Source: Kiritimatiellia bacterium (GTDB taxonomy: Bacteria; Verrucomicrobiota; Kiritimatiellia; RFP12; UBA1067). Taken from it: a stretch of 62,216 nt of DNA. The DNA is taken from the NCBI GenBank assembly GCA_016296065.1, contig JAEDKA010000017.1, forward strand, positions 1 through 62,216, in the 5' to 3' direction. This document shows, one piece after another, positions 9,005 through 17,368 of this stretch (position 1 is its first letter; every line of letters starts with the position of its first letter). A program made the position numbers and the translations under genes. The notes under the pieces were generated by a model. It was not told the origin of the DNA and ran no database searches. It saw only the letters and a list, made by a program, of their open reading frames with translations.

Positions 9005-10299
9005 GAATCGCACATGTGCTGAGGAGGCTCTCGTTCGACGACTGGGGAGGCACAGAGCAGGTCGTCTGGAACATCGCCAAGGCGCAGAAGGAGGCGGGGC
9101 ACGAAGTGCGTCTCTTCGCCACGACGGCGCTATGGAGGGGATTAGCCGCAAAGAACGCAGAGAACGCAAAGCCTTTGTGCCCTTTGTGCTCTTTGCGATC
9201 TTTGTGGCTAGGCAGCAAGCAATATGCCGAAACTGTTGATGGAATTGAGATCGTCAGGTTCAGGCCGATTTATCCGTGGTGGCCGATGCCTCAGGCCCTC
9301 GTAGACGAACTCGACAGAAAGGGTGGAAATCCATTTGTGCCCGGGCTCGGCAAGGCGCTTCTCGACTGGAAGCCCGACGTAATCCACTGCCACGCGATGG
9401 CCCGCATCGCGGAGCTTTGCCTTCGAACCGCCCAAAAACTTACAACTCCCAACTCCCAGCTCTCAACTAAAACAGTCGTCTCCCTTCATGGCGGCGGGGC
9501 GAACGTTCCGGTGGAGGAGGCGAAGAGTCTAAGGGCTCCGACGCGCGGGAGGCTTCCGTGGGGGAAGGCGATCGACATCCTCATGGGCTGGACGCGCTGC
9601 GTTCCGGAGGATTTTGACGGCATCGTCTGCGTCGGGGAGGATGAAGCCGAGAAGTACCGCGGCAGGCACGATCATGTGATGTATCTTCCGAATGGGGTTG
9701 ATTGTCGCCTTTTTGAAGGAATGGCGCGAGAGTCCCTCGCGCCGCTCATGCCCAAAACTTCACTCTCCCTTCTCTGCGTAGCGCGCATCGACCGCCAGAA
9801 GAACCAGATGATGCTCGTCGAGTGGCTTGCGCGCAACCCGCAGGCGACGGTCCGTCTCGTGGGGCCGGTCACGCAGCCAGACTACCGCGCGGAGCTCGAG
9901 GCGCGTGCGGCGCAGCTCGGCGTATCAGAAAGGGTTTCGTTTGCGGGCGCATTGAAGCCGGCGAGCGCGGAACTCCTGAGGGAGTATGCCAACGCAGATG
10001 TTTTCGTCCTGCCGAGCAGACATGAGCCGTTCGGAATCGTCGTTCTTGAAGCGTGGGCTGCCGGGCTTCCCGTCGTGGCAAGCGACGTGGGGGGGCTTGG
10101 AAAGCTTTGCGCCGCGCATCCTGGGGCGGCGCAGACGTTTCCTCCGGGCGATATAGATGCGCTAGACGACGCCCTGCGGCGCGTCGGAAGCGATGCGGCG
10201 CTTCGCGAGCGTCTTTCCTCAGCAGGACGCGCTGCTGCGGCTGAATACGACTGGCGAACGCTGGCCTCGCGTCTGGTTGATTTCTACGCCGAAATATGA
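9001..10299 (+). CDS. Glycosyltransferase family 4
   Basis: 432 residues, starting in an ATGA overlap with the kinase. The GT-B fold is clear. The N-terminal glycine loop is LRRLSFDDWGGTEQVVWNIA, the donor-domain start is LSLLCVARIDRQKN, and the E-x7-E motif EPFGIVVLEAWAAGLPVV lies near residue 341. It should transfer a sugar from a nucleotide donor to the growing lipid-linked repeat on the cytoplasmic side. Three foreign-looking segments are translated in frame: a hairpin at 9143-9210, a CAACTCC repeat at 9434-9472, and a REP-like hairpin at 9723-9743 exactly in the interdomain linker. None breaks the reading frame. Confidence 0.92.
   Translation: MRIAHVLRRLSFDDWGGTEQVVWNIAKAQKEAGHEVRLFATTALWRGLAAKNAENAKPLCPLCSLRSLWLGSKQYAETVDGIEIVRFRPIYPWWPMPQALVDELDRKGGNPFVPGLGKALLDWKPDVIHCHAMARIAELCLRTAQKLTTPNSQLSTKTVVSLHGGGANVPVEEAKSLRAPTRGRLPWGKAIDILMGWTRCVPEDFDGIVCVGEDEAEKYRGRHDHVMYLPNGVDCRLFEGMARESLAPLMPKTSLSLLCVARIDRQKNQMMLVEWLARNPQATVRLVGPVTQPDYRAELEARAAQLGVSERVSFAGALKPASAELLREYANADVFVLPSRHEPFGIVVLEAWAAGLPVVASDVGGLGKLCAAHPGAAQTFPPGDIDALDDALRRVGSDAALRERLSSAGRAAAAEYDWRTLASRLVDFYAEI
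9143..9210 (+). repeat. In-frame imperfect hairpin inside the GT4 gene
   Basis: The left arm (9143-9171, beginning TAGCCGCAAAGAACGC) matches the reverse complement of the right arm (ending GATCTTTGTGGCTA at 9210) at about 24 of 29 positions. It is translated as an Ala/Asn-rich then Leu/Cys-rich stretch before the normal fold resumes at VDGIEIVRF. It resembles the behaviour of Rickettsia palindromic elements, though no sequence relation is claimed. Confidence 0.8.
9434..9472 (+). repeat. In-frame CAACTCC-type repeat
   Basis: ACAACTCCCAACTCCCAGC and CTCAACT units recur within the GT4 gene, immediately before the conserved strand TVVSLHGG. They are translated as LTTPNSQLSTK. Confidence 0.55.
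9723..9743 (+). repeat. REP-like perfect hairpin in the GT4 interdomain linker
   Basis: The arms GGCGCGAG (9723-9730) and CTCGCGCC (9736-9743) are exact complements around the loop AGTCC. The hairpin is translated in frame (MARESLAPLM) just before LSLLCVARI, the same interdomain position as the inserts at 4695-4782 and 31149-31218 in the other GT4 genes. Confidence 0.7.
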
Positions 10300-10318
10300 T
10301 TAAATATACGGATAGTTG

Positions 10319-12292
10319 ATGGAGTCCGAAGAACTAACAGATGAAGAGCGCGCAAAATTGCGCGGTCTTATAGCATTTCAGAAGCTAGTGCTGGGCATCG
10401 CCCTGCGCTGGTGGTGGCTTTTTGTCGTTGTTTTTCTTGCGCTTCTTGCGATTTTTTCATCTTTTCTGTGGATGCGCGGGTCAAAGAGCGTCAATCGTTA
10501 TGAAGCCACGACACGCCTAATGTATTCGCCCAAGAAGGTGTCGCGCGTTGATCCGATAGGCGATAAACAGCTAATGACAATCCTCGAGCGCGGCTCTCTC
10601 AAGCGTCGTGTGCTTGATTACGTGGACATGGACATGATGGAGCGAATGTGCCTGACCGTCGACATGAAGATCGAGCAGGGCAGGCGCCAGGGCAATCTGT
10701 TCACTCTTACGGCCGCGTCTAAGACGAGAAAGGGCGCTTACGCAAAGGTGAATGCGTACGCCGACATTTTGATCGACGAATATGTCTCGTATCGCTCGAA
10801 GGACCTGGAGACGTGGAGGGATTCGCTTGAGGTCAGGCGCAAAAATCTGATGGAGCAGATTTCCGACATAGACGCCGAGGAGGCTGCGTTCAAGACGACT
10901 ACGGGCGCGCTATCTCCGAAGGAGTCTCTCCTTGCCTTGAACGCGCTCATATCCGACCAGAGGAAGAACGACTCGGCGCTCAGTGTTGAGGCAGCAAACG
11001 AGGAGCTGAAAAAGCATAAGCTTGAAGACATTGTCGGCGATGTCGGGGCGACGGTCCTGTCCAACGCGGCGACGATACGCAAAAAGGCCGCCGCTATTGC
11101 GTCGATTGACGCCGAGCTTGTGCAGCTGCGCGAGAAGTACACCGACCTGAATCCCAAGGTGGCGGGGAAGCTGCAGGAGCGGAACGAAAAAGTTTTGGAA
11201 TTTGAGGATTTCCTGAAGGCCAAGGGAGTGGAAGGTGTCGAGCTCGATAAGATAGATCAGATTGAGAAGGCGGCAGGTGAGTTTGCGGACTGTGTAACTC
11301 GTCTTGAGGTGGTGGAGCAGAAGCGTGCGGCGCTCGCCAAGGAAATTGTCGACAACGAAAAGCGCGCGTCTGAGCTTGCGAAGATCGTGATGGACTACGA
11401 ACGCATTGAGGTTCGTCGAGCGGACCTGACCGCTACGGTAAGGGATGTTGACGACCAGCTCAGCGGCATTTCATATGCGATTGGCGCGTTAAGGAACGAT
11501 CTGAGGCAGATAGAGCGTTCCAACGGCGCGGACGACAACGGTCCGTTCGGATCCAAAAAGGCCATATTCGCCTTCGGCGGCGCATTTGTTGTCGCGGGCG
11601 GAATGTTGTTCGTCATTGTTGTACTGGAGCTTCTCTTCGGCAAGGTCCGTGATGGACGCGAGATTGCGATCTACGACGGGATGTCCTATCTTGGGGCGAT
11701 TCCGAAGTCAGGTTCGATGCCGGAGGACGAGGCACGTGAGGCGATGGGGGTGGTGGCGCTGAAGACGATGCTCGCCGTCAAGGATGCGAAGACGATATTT
11801 GCGTGCAGGCTTCCTGGCGCGGAGCCAAACATGACGTTCGCCGAGACGATGGACTTCACTGCGACGATGTCCGGCGCGAGCAGTTTCCTCCTCGACATAG
11901 TCGCTCAGCCCAACTTCACACCGCCGGAAGGCGCGGAGGAGATGATCGGCGTGGTCCGAAACGGGCAGCGCGGATGGTTCCCTGCGGTGAACCGCTTCGC
12001 GCTTGCGCCGACCGAGCTGCAGATGCTCAAGGCGGACATCGCGTCGCTCGTCGAGTCGTTCGACAACATCTTCATTCGCATCGAAGGGGTGGTGCGCGTC
12101 GGAGGGACGTTCTTCGACCAGCTGCTGGAGCTTTCGGACGCGGTGCTGCTCATGGTCGGCGCCGGTACGACTCCGCGCAGTTCCTTCGCGTTTGCCCGCC
12201 GCCACCTCAAGTCGTCCGGCAAGCTCGTGATGGCGATTGCAGCCGGAGCGAGCGCAAAGAGGGTCCGAAAGGACATGGAGGTGCTGACATGA
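10319..12292 (+). CDS. Wzc-like chain-length regulator with a degenerate kinase domain
   Basis: 657 residues from the ATG at 10319 (a TTG precedes it in frame). Two membrane helices, about 28-52 and 416-441, flank a long coiled-coil-rich periplasmic part, as in Wzz/Wzc polysaccharide co-polymerases. The cytoplasmic C-terminal domain aligns by pattern with BY-kinases: EAMGVVALKTMLAV at the position of the usual EAFR helix, FLLDIVAQ at the Walker A' position, and a DAVLLMVGAG strand. The Walker A loop GxGKST is absent, replaced by CRLPGAEPNMTFA, and no Tyr-rich tail is present. It should therefore control chain length with Wza but cannot be an active BY-kinase by this sequence. It overlaps the Wza-like gene by ATGA. 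Confidence 0.9.
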   Translation: MESEELTDEERAKLRGLIAFQKLVLGIALRWWWLFVVVFLALLAIFSSFLWMRGSKSVNRYEATTRLMYSPKKVSRVDPIGDKQLMTILERGSLKRRVLDYVDMDMMERMCLTVDMKIEQGRRQGNLFTLTAASKTRKGAYAKVNAYADILIDEYVSYRSKDLETWRDSLEVRRKNLMEQISDIDAEEAAFKTTTGALSPKESLLALNALISDQRKNDSALSVEAANEELKKHKLEDIVGDVGATVLSNAATIRKKAAAIASIDAELVQLREKYTDLNPKVAGKLQERNEKVLEFEDFLKAKGVEGVELDKIDQIEKAAGEFADCVTRLEVVEQKRAALAKEIVDNEKRASELAKIVMDYERIEVRRADLTATVRDVDDQLSGISYAIGALRNDLRQIERSNGADDNGPFGSKKAIFAFGGAFVVAGGMLFVIVVLELLFGKVRDGREIAIYDGMSYLGAIPKSGSMPEDEAREAMGVVALKTMLAVKDAKTIFACRLPGAEPNMTFAETMDFTATMSGASSFLLDIVAQPNFTPPEGAEEMIGVVRNGQRGWFPAVNRFALAPTELQMLKADIASLVESFDNIFIRIEGVVRVGGTFFDQLLELSDAVLLMVGAGTTPRSSFAFARRHLKSSGKLVMAIAAGASAKRVRKDMEVLT

Positions 12293-13356
12293 GGATTCCC
12301 GTAATCTTCTGCGTAGCCGCGGCCGCACTGATTGGATGCTACACCGACAGGATGACATCCAACTACAACGACGTTTTCGAGGTCACCAACACGGACGACG
12401 ACAGTGCAGTCATAGACGAAAGCGGCCGCACTGCGGAGGACGAGGCTCGCATACGAAAACGCCTGATGGAGCTTGAGATGGAGGAGGAGCCGGCCTACCA
12501 CATGAACGCCGGCGATCAGGTCGAAATTCGCGTCTACGACCATCCCGACCTTGGCATGACTACGCGGATTGGTCCCGACGGAATGGTCGGCATGGCCTTC
12601 ATGGGGCAGGTGAAGCTCAGCGGGCAGACGATAGCACAGGGGGCGGAGTGCATTCGCGAGGGACTTGCCCCATATGTGAAGAACCCTGTCGTGAGCATAA
12701 CTGTGCTTGACGTCCAAAGCGAAACCGCGACAATCGCCGGCGCATGCGCGAAACCAGGGGTGTACGGGGTCTCAAACTCCACAAGGCTTGCTGATTTGTA
12801 TGCCATGGCTGGATCAAGCGACGAACGCCTTTTCAACGGAGTTGATGTCGATGTCGCCGATCTCGAGCATTCAATCTTCGTCAGGAAGGGCGAACTGCTC
12901 CCCGTTGACTTCATCAAGGCGATCAACAAAGGAGACACACTGCATAACATCCGCGTTCGTAAGGGCGACTACGTGTTCATCGCCCAGCGAATGGAGTCGT
13001 CTGTCATCATCTGTGGCGAGGTCAAGAATCCCCATAAGCGCCTGTTTGAAGCCGGCATGGGACTTATAGAGTTTCTTACGGCGGCTGGCTGGATGAAGGA
13101 TTCCCACTGGAGTCATGTTATCATAATCCGCGACGGTCTCTCCCATCCGAAACTCTACAAAGTCGATGTCGACGGTATACTCGCAGGAAAGTGCCGCAAT
13201 GTTCCTCTCAAGGCCGGAGACATCGTCTACGTGCCGAAGGACAACTTATCGGAATACAACGTGTTCGTCAACAAGCTCATGCCCACGGCCCAGCTGTTCA
13301 ATCTCATCGCAGGCCGCGCCAATACCTTCGGCATGGACCGCAGCAACAAAGATTGA
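12289..13356 (+). CDS. Polysaccharide export lipoprotein (Wza-like)
   Basis: 355 residues. A type II signal peptide ends in the lipobox LIGC with Cys17, so the mature protein is lipidated. The Poly_export domain spans about 68-150 (YHMNAGDQVEIRVYDHPDL, TTRIGPDGMVGMAFMGQVKL), followed by SLBB-like repeats (ATIAGACAKPGVYG, SVIICGEVKNPHKR) to about 345. This family forms the outer-membrane channel for exopolysaccharide. Its overlap with the Wzc-like gene fits the usual co-polymerase and channel pairing across the envelope. The length matches Wza-type proteins. Confidence 0.95.
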   Translation: MRIPVIFCVAAAALIGCYTDRMTSNYNDVFEVTNTDDDSAVIDESGRTAEDEARIRKRLMELEMEEEPAYHMNAGDQVEIRVYDHPDLGMTTRIGPDGMVGMAFMGQVKLSGQTIAQGAECIREGLAPYVKNPVVSITVLDVQSETATIAGACAKPGVYGVSNSTRLADLYAMAGSSDERLFNGVDVDVADLEHSIFVRKGELLPVDFIKAINKGDTLHNIRVRKGDYVFIAQRMESSVIICGEVKNPHKRLFEAGMGLIEFLTAAGWMKDSHWSHVIIIRDGLSHPKLYKVDVDGILAGKCRNVPLKAGDIVYVPKDNLSEYNVFVNKLMPTAQLFNLIAGRANTFGMDRSNKD

Positions 13357-13360
13357 CGTA

Positions 13361-14704
13361 ATGAAATACGCCGTCTTCTTTCTTGCGCTTCTTGCGATGC
13401 CGCCGCTTGGGGTGGCGCTTTCCCTTAACAGGCGCTGGATGAAGTACGCCATATGGGGCATGATAGGTGCGCTTGCTATGTACCAGAGCACGGCCATTAA
13501 CTTCTTCTCCTACGAGGAGTATCGCGGCTCGTCACGGGGAATGGAGGTCAGCATTGTCTATCTCCTCGCGTTCGCGCTGCTTGTCGCCGCCGTGTTCAAG
13601 CATCGCCTTCCCAAGCTGATTCCGTCCTTTGGTGCGTTTCTCTACATTGTCTATTTTCTTCTGTGCCTTCCATCGTATGCGACTGCCGAGAACACTCTTT
13701 TCTGCTGGATGGAGACATGGAAGATGATCATGATCTACCTTGTATACCTCGCCGTCAGGGCGTATCTCGACATGACGGACAACGTAAAGGTGCTTATGAA
13801 GGGGTTGGCGGCCTTTGCCGTCTGGAACTTTCTCCTCGTCGTCAAAGACCACATTTCCGGCGTGTACCAGCCGCATGGGGTGTTTCCCCATCAGAACTGC
13901 CTTGCGATGGGCATGCACCTGTTTGCGGGAATGTTCTTCGCCTGCTATCTTGCCGGTGGATGGCGCAAATCATTTTTGAACATTGCAGCCTTTGTCGCAT
14001 CCACCGCCTGTATCGTTCGCACGTATTCACGCGGTGCAATTGCAATGATCCCGATCACGTTCTTCGTTACGTTCGTCATGTCGTTCGTCGCCAGTGCGAA
14101 GGGCGCGTGCATGCGGCTGTTTATGCGCATCATTCCCTTGGGGATGATCGGACTCCTCGGCTTGCTGGTCGTGCTGCCGCGCATCATAGAGCGTTTTGAA
14201 AACGCACCGGAGTCATCGGGTAATACACGTGTGGAGTTGGCTCTCTGCGCCAAGGAGATGATCATCGACGAGCCGTGGCGCGGTGTCGGTATCAACAACT
14301 GGGGAATCAAGATCAAGGCCCCTTACGAATATGCGGAACGCGCCAGACGCGACAGCGACTTCAAGAACTCTCAGGAGGACGGCATAGTGGAGACGGTCTA
14401 TCTGCTCGTCTGCGCCGAGTGCGGCATTCCCGCGCTCGTCGCCATGCTGGCCTGGTTCCTGCGATACCTCGTCCTCTGTGTGGTCCTGGCAAAGAAATTA
14501 TCTGGCACATACTACGCGGCGATTCCTGTGGGAATAGCTGGCGGTTTGGTCTCTTGCTACCTTCAGAGTTTTCTCGAATGGGTCCTCAGACAGCAGATGA
14601 ATCTTATTCTCCTTATGGTGTTTTTTGCGCTTCTCGACCATCTCGCGGCCAATGTGTCGCGTCTTAGGAGCGAATCTGCAGAGAAAGGGGTCGTCAATGC
14701 TTAG
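13361..14704 (+). CDS. Wzy/O-antigen-ligase-like polymerase
   Basis: 447 residues with about eleven predicted membrane helices. The Wzy_C region is recognisable by a large periplasmic loop after the helix ending VVLPRIIERFENAPESSG, containing the stretch EPWRGVGINNWGIK; the family usually has a glycine-rich GxGxxxF-type segment here. Members either polymerise lipid-linked repeat units or ligate chains to an acceptor. Position beside Wzc- and Wza-like genes favours the polymerase role. The start is the ATG four bases after the preceding stop, and the 3' end overlaps the GH9 gene by eight bases. Confidence 0.88.
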   Translation: MKYAVFFLALLAMPPLGVALSLNRRWMKYAIWGMIGALAMYQSTAINFFSYEEYRGSSRGMEVSIVYLLAFALLVAAVFKHRLPKLIPSFGAFLYIVYFLLCLPSYATAENTLFCWMETWKMIMIYLVYLAVRAYLDMTDNVKVLMKGLAAFAVWNFLLVVKDHISGVYQPHGVFPHQNCLAMGMHLFAGMFFACYLAGGWRKSFLNIAAFVASTACIVRTYSRGAIAMIPITFFVTFVMSFVASAKGACMRLFMRIIPLGMIGLLGLLVVLPRIIERFENAPESSGNTRVELALCAKEMIIDEPWRGVGINNWGIKIKAPYEYAERARRDSDFKNSQEDGIVETVYLLVCAECGIPALVAMLAWFLRYLVLCVVLAKKLSGTYYAAIPVGIAGGLVSCYLQSFLEWVLRQQMNLILLMVFFALLDHLAANVSRLRSESAEKGVVNA

Positions 14705-16823
14705 CGTTCTGCCCGTCCTCGCCGCCTCAATGTTGCGTTTTCTCGATCCGTATACGTCGCTGTACCAGACAGACGACGACCGGGAAGGGCGTTCGTTCGC
14801 ATCGGACCCCGGGTTCTGGCCGTCGGCAAACGGACAGAAGGATCCGCTTGTCGAGAATCCAAAGGCGCGGATAATGTACAACGTATTCCGCACGAGCGAC
14901 AATCCGTTCCCAGACTACAACCCGGAGAAGCCGAGTCCGCTCTTCAAGGTGAACCAAGTCGGCTATCTTCCCGACCAGCCGAAGTTCGTCTACATGGGCG
15001 CGTGGCTCGGACCTAAGCTCGGCGCGTGGAGAATGCGGGCAGGTGGAAACGGAGAGAAGGGATGGAAGCTTGTCGACGCAAAAACTGGTGATGTCGCGTT
15101 TGTCTCGTCCGTCCCGCCCCTCCACCGCATCGACGATGGTTTCTCAAAGGAAGGCACGGCGTTCACCGGCGAGTACACATACGAGATGGACTTCTCGTCC
15201 GTCACGAACGAAGGCGTTTACTACATTCAGGTCGACGGCGTTGGAAGAAGCGCGGACTTCCGCATCTGGCGCGGCGCGGCGGAAGATGCGTTCAGGGTCC
15301 ACATGGGCGGACTCTACCAGAAGCGCTGCGGAATCGCAAAGCGCGAGCCGTACACCCACTGGACCGCTGGCGCGTGCCACACGAACATCGTGCGCGGTTC
15401 CTTTGCGCCAGAGGAGGGGAAACTCCCGAAGGATGTAAGGTGGTTCGACATCATCCGCCACAACACCGACTGGGAGAGCGGAGAGAAAATCGCCGTTTCG
15501 GGCGGATGGCACGATGCCGCCGACTATGACCGCCGTCCTGCGCACCTGAACATTGTGAACGACCTATGCGCCGTCTATCTGATGAAGCCGTCGAACTTTC
15601 CGGACGGACAGCTCGCGATCCCGGAGAATGCGAACGGAATTCCCGATATCCTCGACGAGGCGGAGTGGGGGCTTCGCCATCTTCTTGCCGTTCAGCAGAA
15701 AGATGGAGGTGTTGGTACGTGGATCGAGTCCACGGGGCACCCCGGCCCCGGCAATCTCGCGGAGCGCGACCCGATGTGCTACGCCGTCTCCCGCGCGACG
15801 CGCGGCAGTTCCCTCGCGTACGCCGCTCATGCGTCGCTACTCGCACGGTGCCACGATTCCTTCCGCAAAAAGTACCTCGACTCGGCAAAACGCGCCTGGG
15901 ACTTCGCCATGCGCTCCGAACCATCGTCCGAGACTTTTATAGTCAAACGGAAGCGGCTCAAGGTGTTGACGGATGAGGAGGAAGTCTACTGGCGGGAGCC
16001 TCGTGATCTTCCGTCGGCCCTCTTCATCAAGGCCGCCATAAATCTGCATGCGCTTACTGGAGATAAAGCCTACATGGATGCGCTCGACGCAAAGAAGCGC
16101 GAGATCGAAGAGGACTTGAAGAAGAACGAGTGGCGCTGGTTTGCTTTTGTCTTTGCCGGAGAGCGCGAGCTCGGCATTCCGCCGCAGGCGTCGAAGCTCA
16201 TGGCGGAATGGGAACGGAGGCTCCTCAACCGCGCGAAGGACATGCTTGGGCAGGTTGACGGGGCGTACGCCTATCGCTGCCCCTGGTGGGCTCCAGGGAA
16301 GGGATACTTTAGCGCAATGAGCTGGGGCAATTCGCATCCGCTTCGCCGCGCGCAGACGCTTGTCGCCGCGCATCGCATCACAGGCGATGCAGCCTATGTC
16401 CGCGGCGCATTTGCCGCGCTCGACTTCCACAACGGATGCAACCCCGTCGGCACGACGCTCACGAGCGGACTTGGGCAGGTCTATCCGGTCTCGTTCCTCG
16501 ACCTGCCGTCGTACGTCGATGGAATCGCCGAGTACGTGCCGGGCATAACGCCGTACAGATGGAACTACGGAATGCCGTGGAAGACGGTGGAGATGGTCTA
16601 TGGCGGCGACAAGGCATTCGCCACGAAGTGTCCGGTCTGGCGACGCTGGGGCAACATTGAGAACCTCACCGTCGCCGCGAGCGAATACACTGTGTGGGAG
16701 ACGATTGCGCCAGCGGCGTCCGTCTGCGGGTATCTCCTCGAGCCAACGGGAACGCCGCCGCCAGTCCGCTCGGCTCCGGCGAAGGACGTTCGCGACCTTC
16801 CCGGCTATTGGACGATGCCGTGA
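14697..16823 (+). CDS. Glycoside hydrolase family 9 protein
   Basis: 708 residues. An N-terminal immunoglobulin-like CelD_N domain starts at about residue 83 (FKVNQVGYLPDQPKFVYMG), followed by the (alpha/alpha)6 catalytic barrel. SGGWHDAADYDRR near 267-280 contains the conserved aspartate pair. The C-terminal region has GCNPVGTTLTSGLG and SEYTVWETIAPAA, corresponding to the family segment with the catalytic glutamate. GH9 enzymes cleave beta-glucans, and some act on exopolysaccharides. As the last gene of a polymerase/export operon it more likely trims or releases the product, or clears jammed chains, than feeds on cellulose. The N-terminus is weakly hydrophobic, so export is plausible but not clear. 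Confidence 0.92.
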   Translation: MLSVLPVLAASMLRFLDPYTSLYQTDDDREGRSFASDPGFWPSANGQKDPLVENPKARIMYNVFRTSDNPFPDYNPEKPSPLFKVNQVGYLPDQPKFVYMGAWLGPKLGAWRMRAGGNGEKGWKLVDAKTGDVAFVSSVPPLHRIDDGFSKEGTAFTGEYTYEMDFSSVTNEGVYYIQVDGVGRSADFRIWRGAAEDAFRVHMGGLYQKRCGIAKREPYTHWTAGACHTNIVRGSFAPEEGKLPKDVRWFDIIRHNTDWESGEKIAVSGGWHDAADYDRRPAHLNIVNDLCAVYLMKPSNFPDGQLAIPENANGIPDILDEAEWGLRHLLAVQQKDGGVGTWIESTGHPGPGNLAERDPMCYAVSRATRGSSLAYAAHASLLARCHDSFRKKYLDSAKRAWDFAMRSEPSSETFIVKRKRLKVLTDEEEVYWREPRDLPSALFIKAAINLHALTGDKAYMDALDAKKREIEEDLKKNEWRWFAFVFAGERELGIPPQASKLMAEWERRLLNRAKDMLGQVDGAYAYRCPWWAPGKGYFSAMSWGNSHPLRRAQTLVAAHRITGDAAYVRGAFAALDFHNGCNPVGTTLTSGLGQVYPVSFLDLPSYVDGIAEYVPGITPYRWNYGMPWKTVEMVYGGDKAFATKCPVWRRWGNIENLTVAASEYTVWETIAPAASVCGYLLEPTGTPPPVRSAPAKDVRDLPGYWTMP

Positions 16824-16937
16824 TTCTCATCAACCCGTTCGGGGCGATGTTGGGTGGAAAGTTTCCGAACTGGGATAAATCAACCCGAACGGGTTGACGG
16901 AGCGACGGTGGATATGATAGAATACCGAAATAGAGCA
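16824..16937 (+). promoter_or_regulatory. Promoter and twin operators for the XRE regulator
   Basis: The inverted repeat TCAACCCGAACGGGTTGA (16880-16897) has perfect 8-base arms around AA. A second, less complete copy, TCAACCCGTTCGGGG, lies at 16830-16844, exactly 50 bases upstream. A promoter can be read as TTGACG (16894-16899), 18 bases, TAGAAT (16918-16923), preceded by TGA as an extended -10. The -35 box lies in the right arm of the perfect repeat, so a repressor bound there would block it. The obvious candidate is the XRE protein encoded just downstream. The repeats could alternatively belong to a weak terminator for the GH9 operon. Confidence 0.65.
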
Positions 16938-17162
16938 ATGAAAGTAAATTCAATGTCCGAGATTGCCATAATCGTTCAGCAGGAGCGAAAGCGGCAAGGT
17001 GCTACGCAGATTGAGCTGTCGCAGATGGCCAATGTCGGCGTACGTTTTCTTCGTGATGTGGAGGACGGCAAGCCTTCCGTTCATTTCGACAAGCTTATGC
17101 GGATACTTGAGGTTCTGGGCGTCTCGGTTGATTTAACGCCAAGAGGCGTTGAGGCGAGATGA
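16938..17162 (+). CDS. XRE-family helix-turn-helix regulator (HipB-like)
   Basis: 74 residues from the ATG at 16938; a second in-frame ATG at 16953 would give 69. The HTH is clear: IVQQERKRQGATQIELSQMA, then NVGVRFLRDVEDGKPSV, the pattern of HipB-type antitoxins and short Xre repressors. The end (LMRILEVLGVSVDLTPRG) also matches HipB-like proteins. No intact HipA toxin follows. The next ORF (17163-17264) directly abuts the stop but encodes only 33 residues with no recognisable toxin motif. The gene is thus an orphan regulator or an antitoxin whose toxin was lost. Codon use is less GC-biased than its neighbours. Confidence 0.88.
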   Translation: MKVNSMSEIAIIVQQERKRQGATQIELSQMANVGVRFLRDVEDGKPSVHFDKLMRILEVLGVSVDLTPRGVEAR

Positions 17163-17368
17163 ATGCTACGGCGGAAGAACTGTCAGACGCTGGGCATCCA
17201 TGCGGCGTCTATGCGAGAATTTCATCGCAGATTTCCCGGCGGGCGGGGCAGATAGCATAGTAGACAAGGAAAATCGCAAATGGCGGAGACAAGGCTAAAC
17301 GAAAACATGAAGCCGTCCACGACCGTCGTGACGGATATTGGTCATTGCCGTAACTGAGGTGAGCTCAT
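17163..17368 (+). other. Gap after the XRE gene with a 33-codon ORF
   Basis: An ORF at 17163-17264 begins with an ATG directly after the XRE stop, where a HipA-like partner would start, but stops after 33 codons and matches nothing I recognise. The remaining hundred bases show only the Shine-Dalgarno of the flippase gene (GAGGTGAG near 17357). It may be the eroded remains of a partner gene. Confidence 0.35.

Noticed and set aside
10319..12292. Annotation as a tyrosine autokinase
   Set aside because: No Walker A GKS/T motif and no Tyr-rich tail, although the overall domain order is Wzc-like.
15100..15125. Possible further in-frame CGTCCC-type repeat in the GH9 gene
   Set aside because: Only two loose units, and the protein reads as a normal part of the N-terminal domain.
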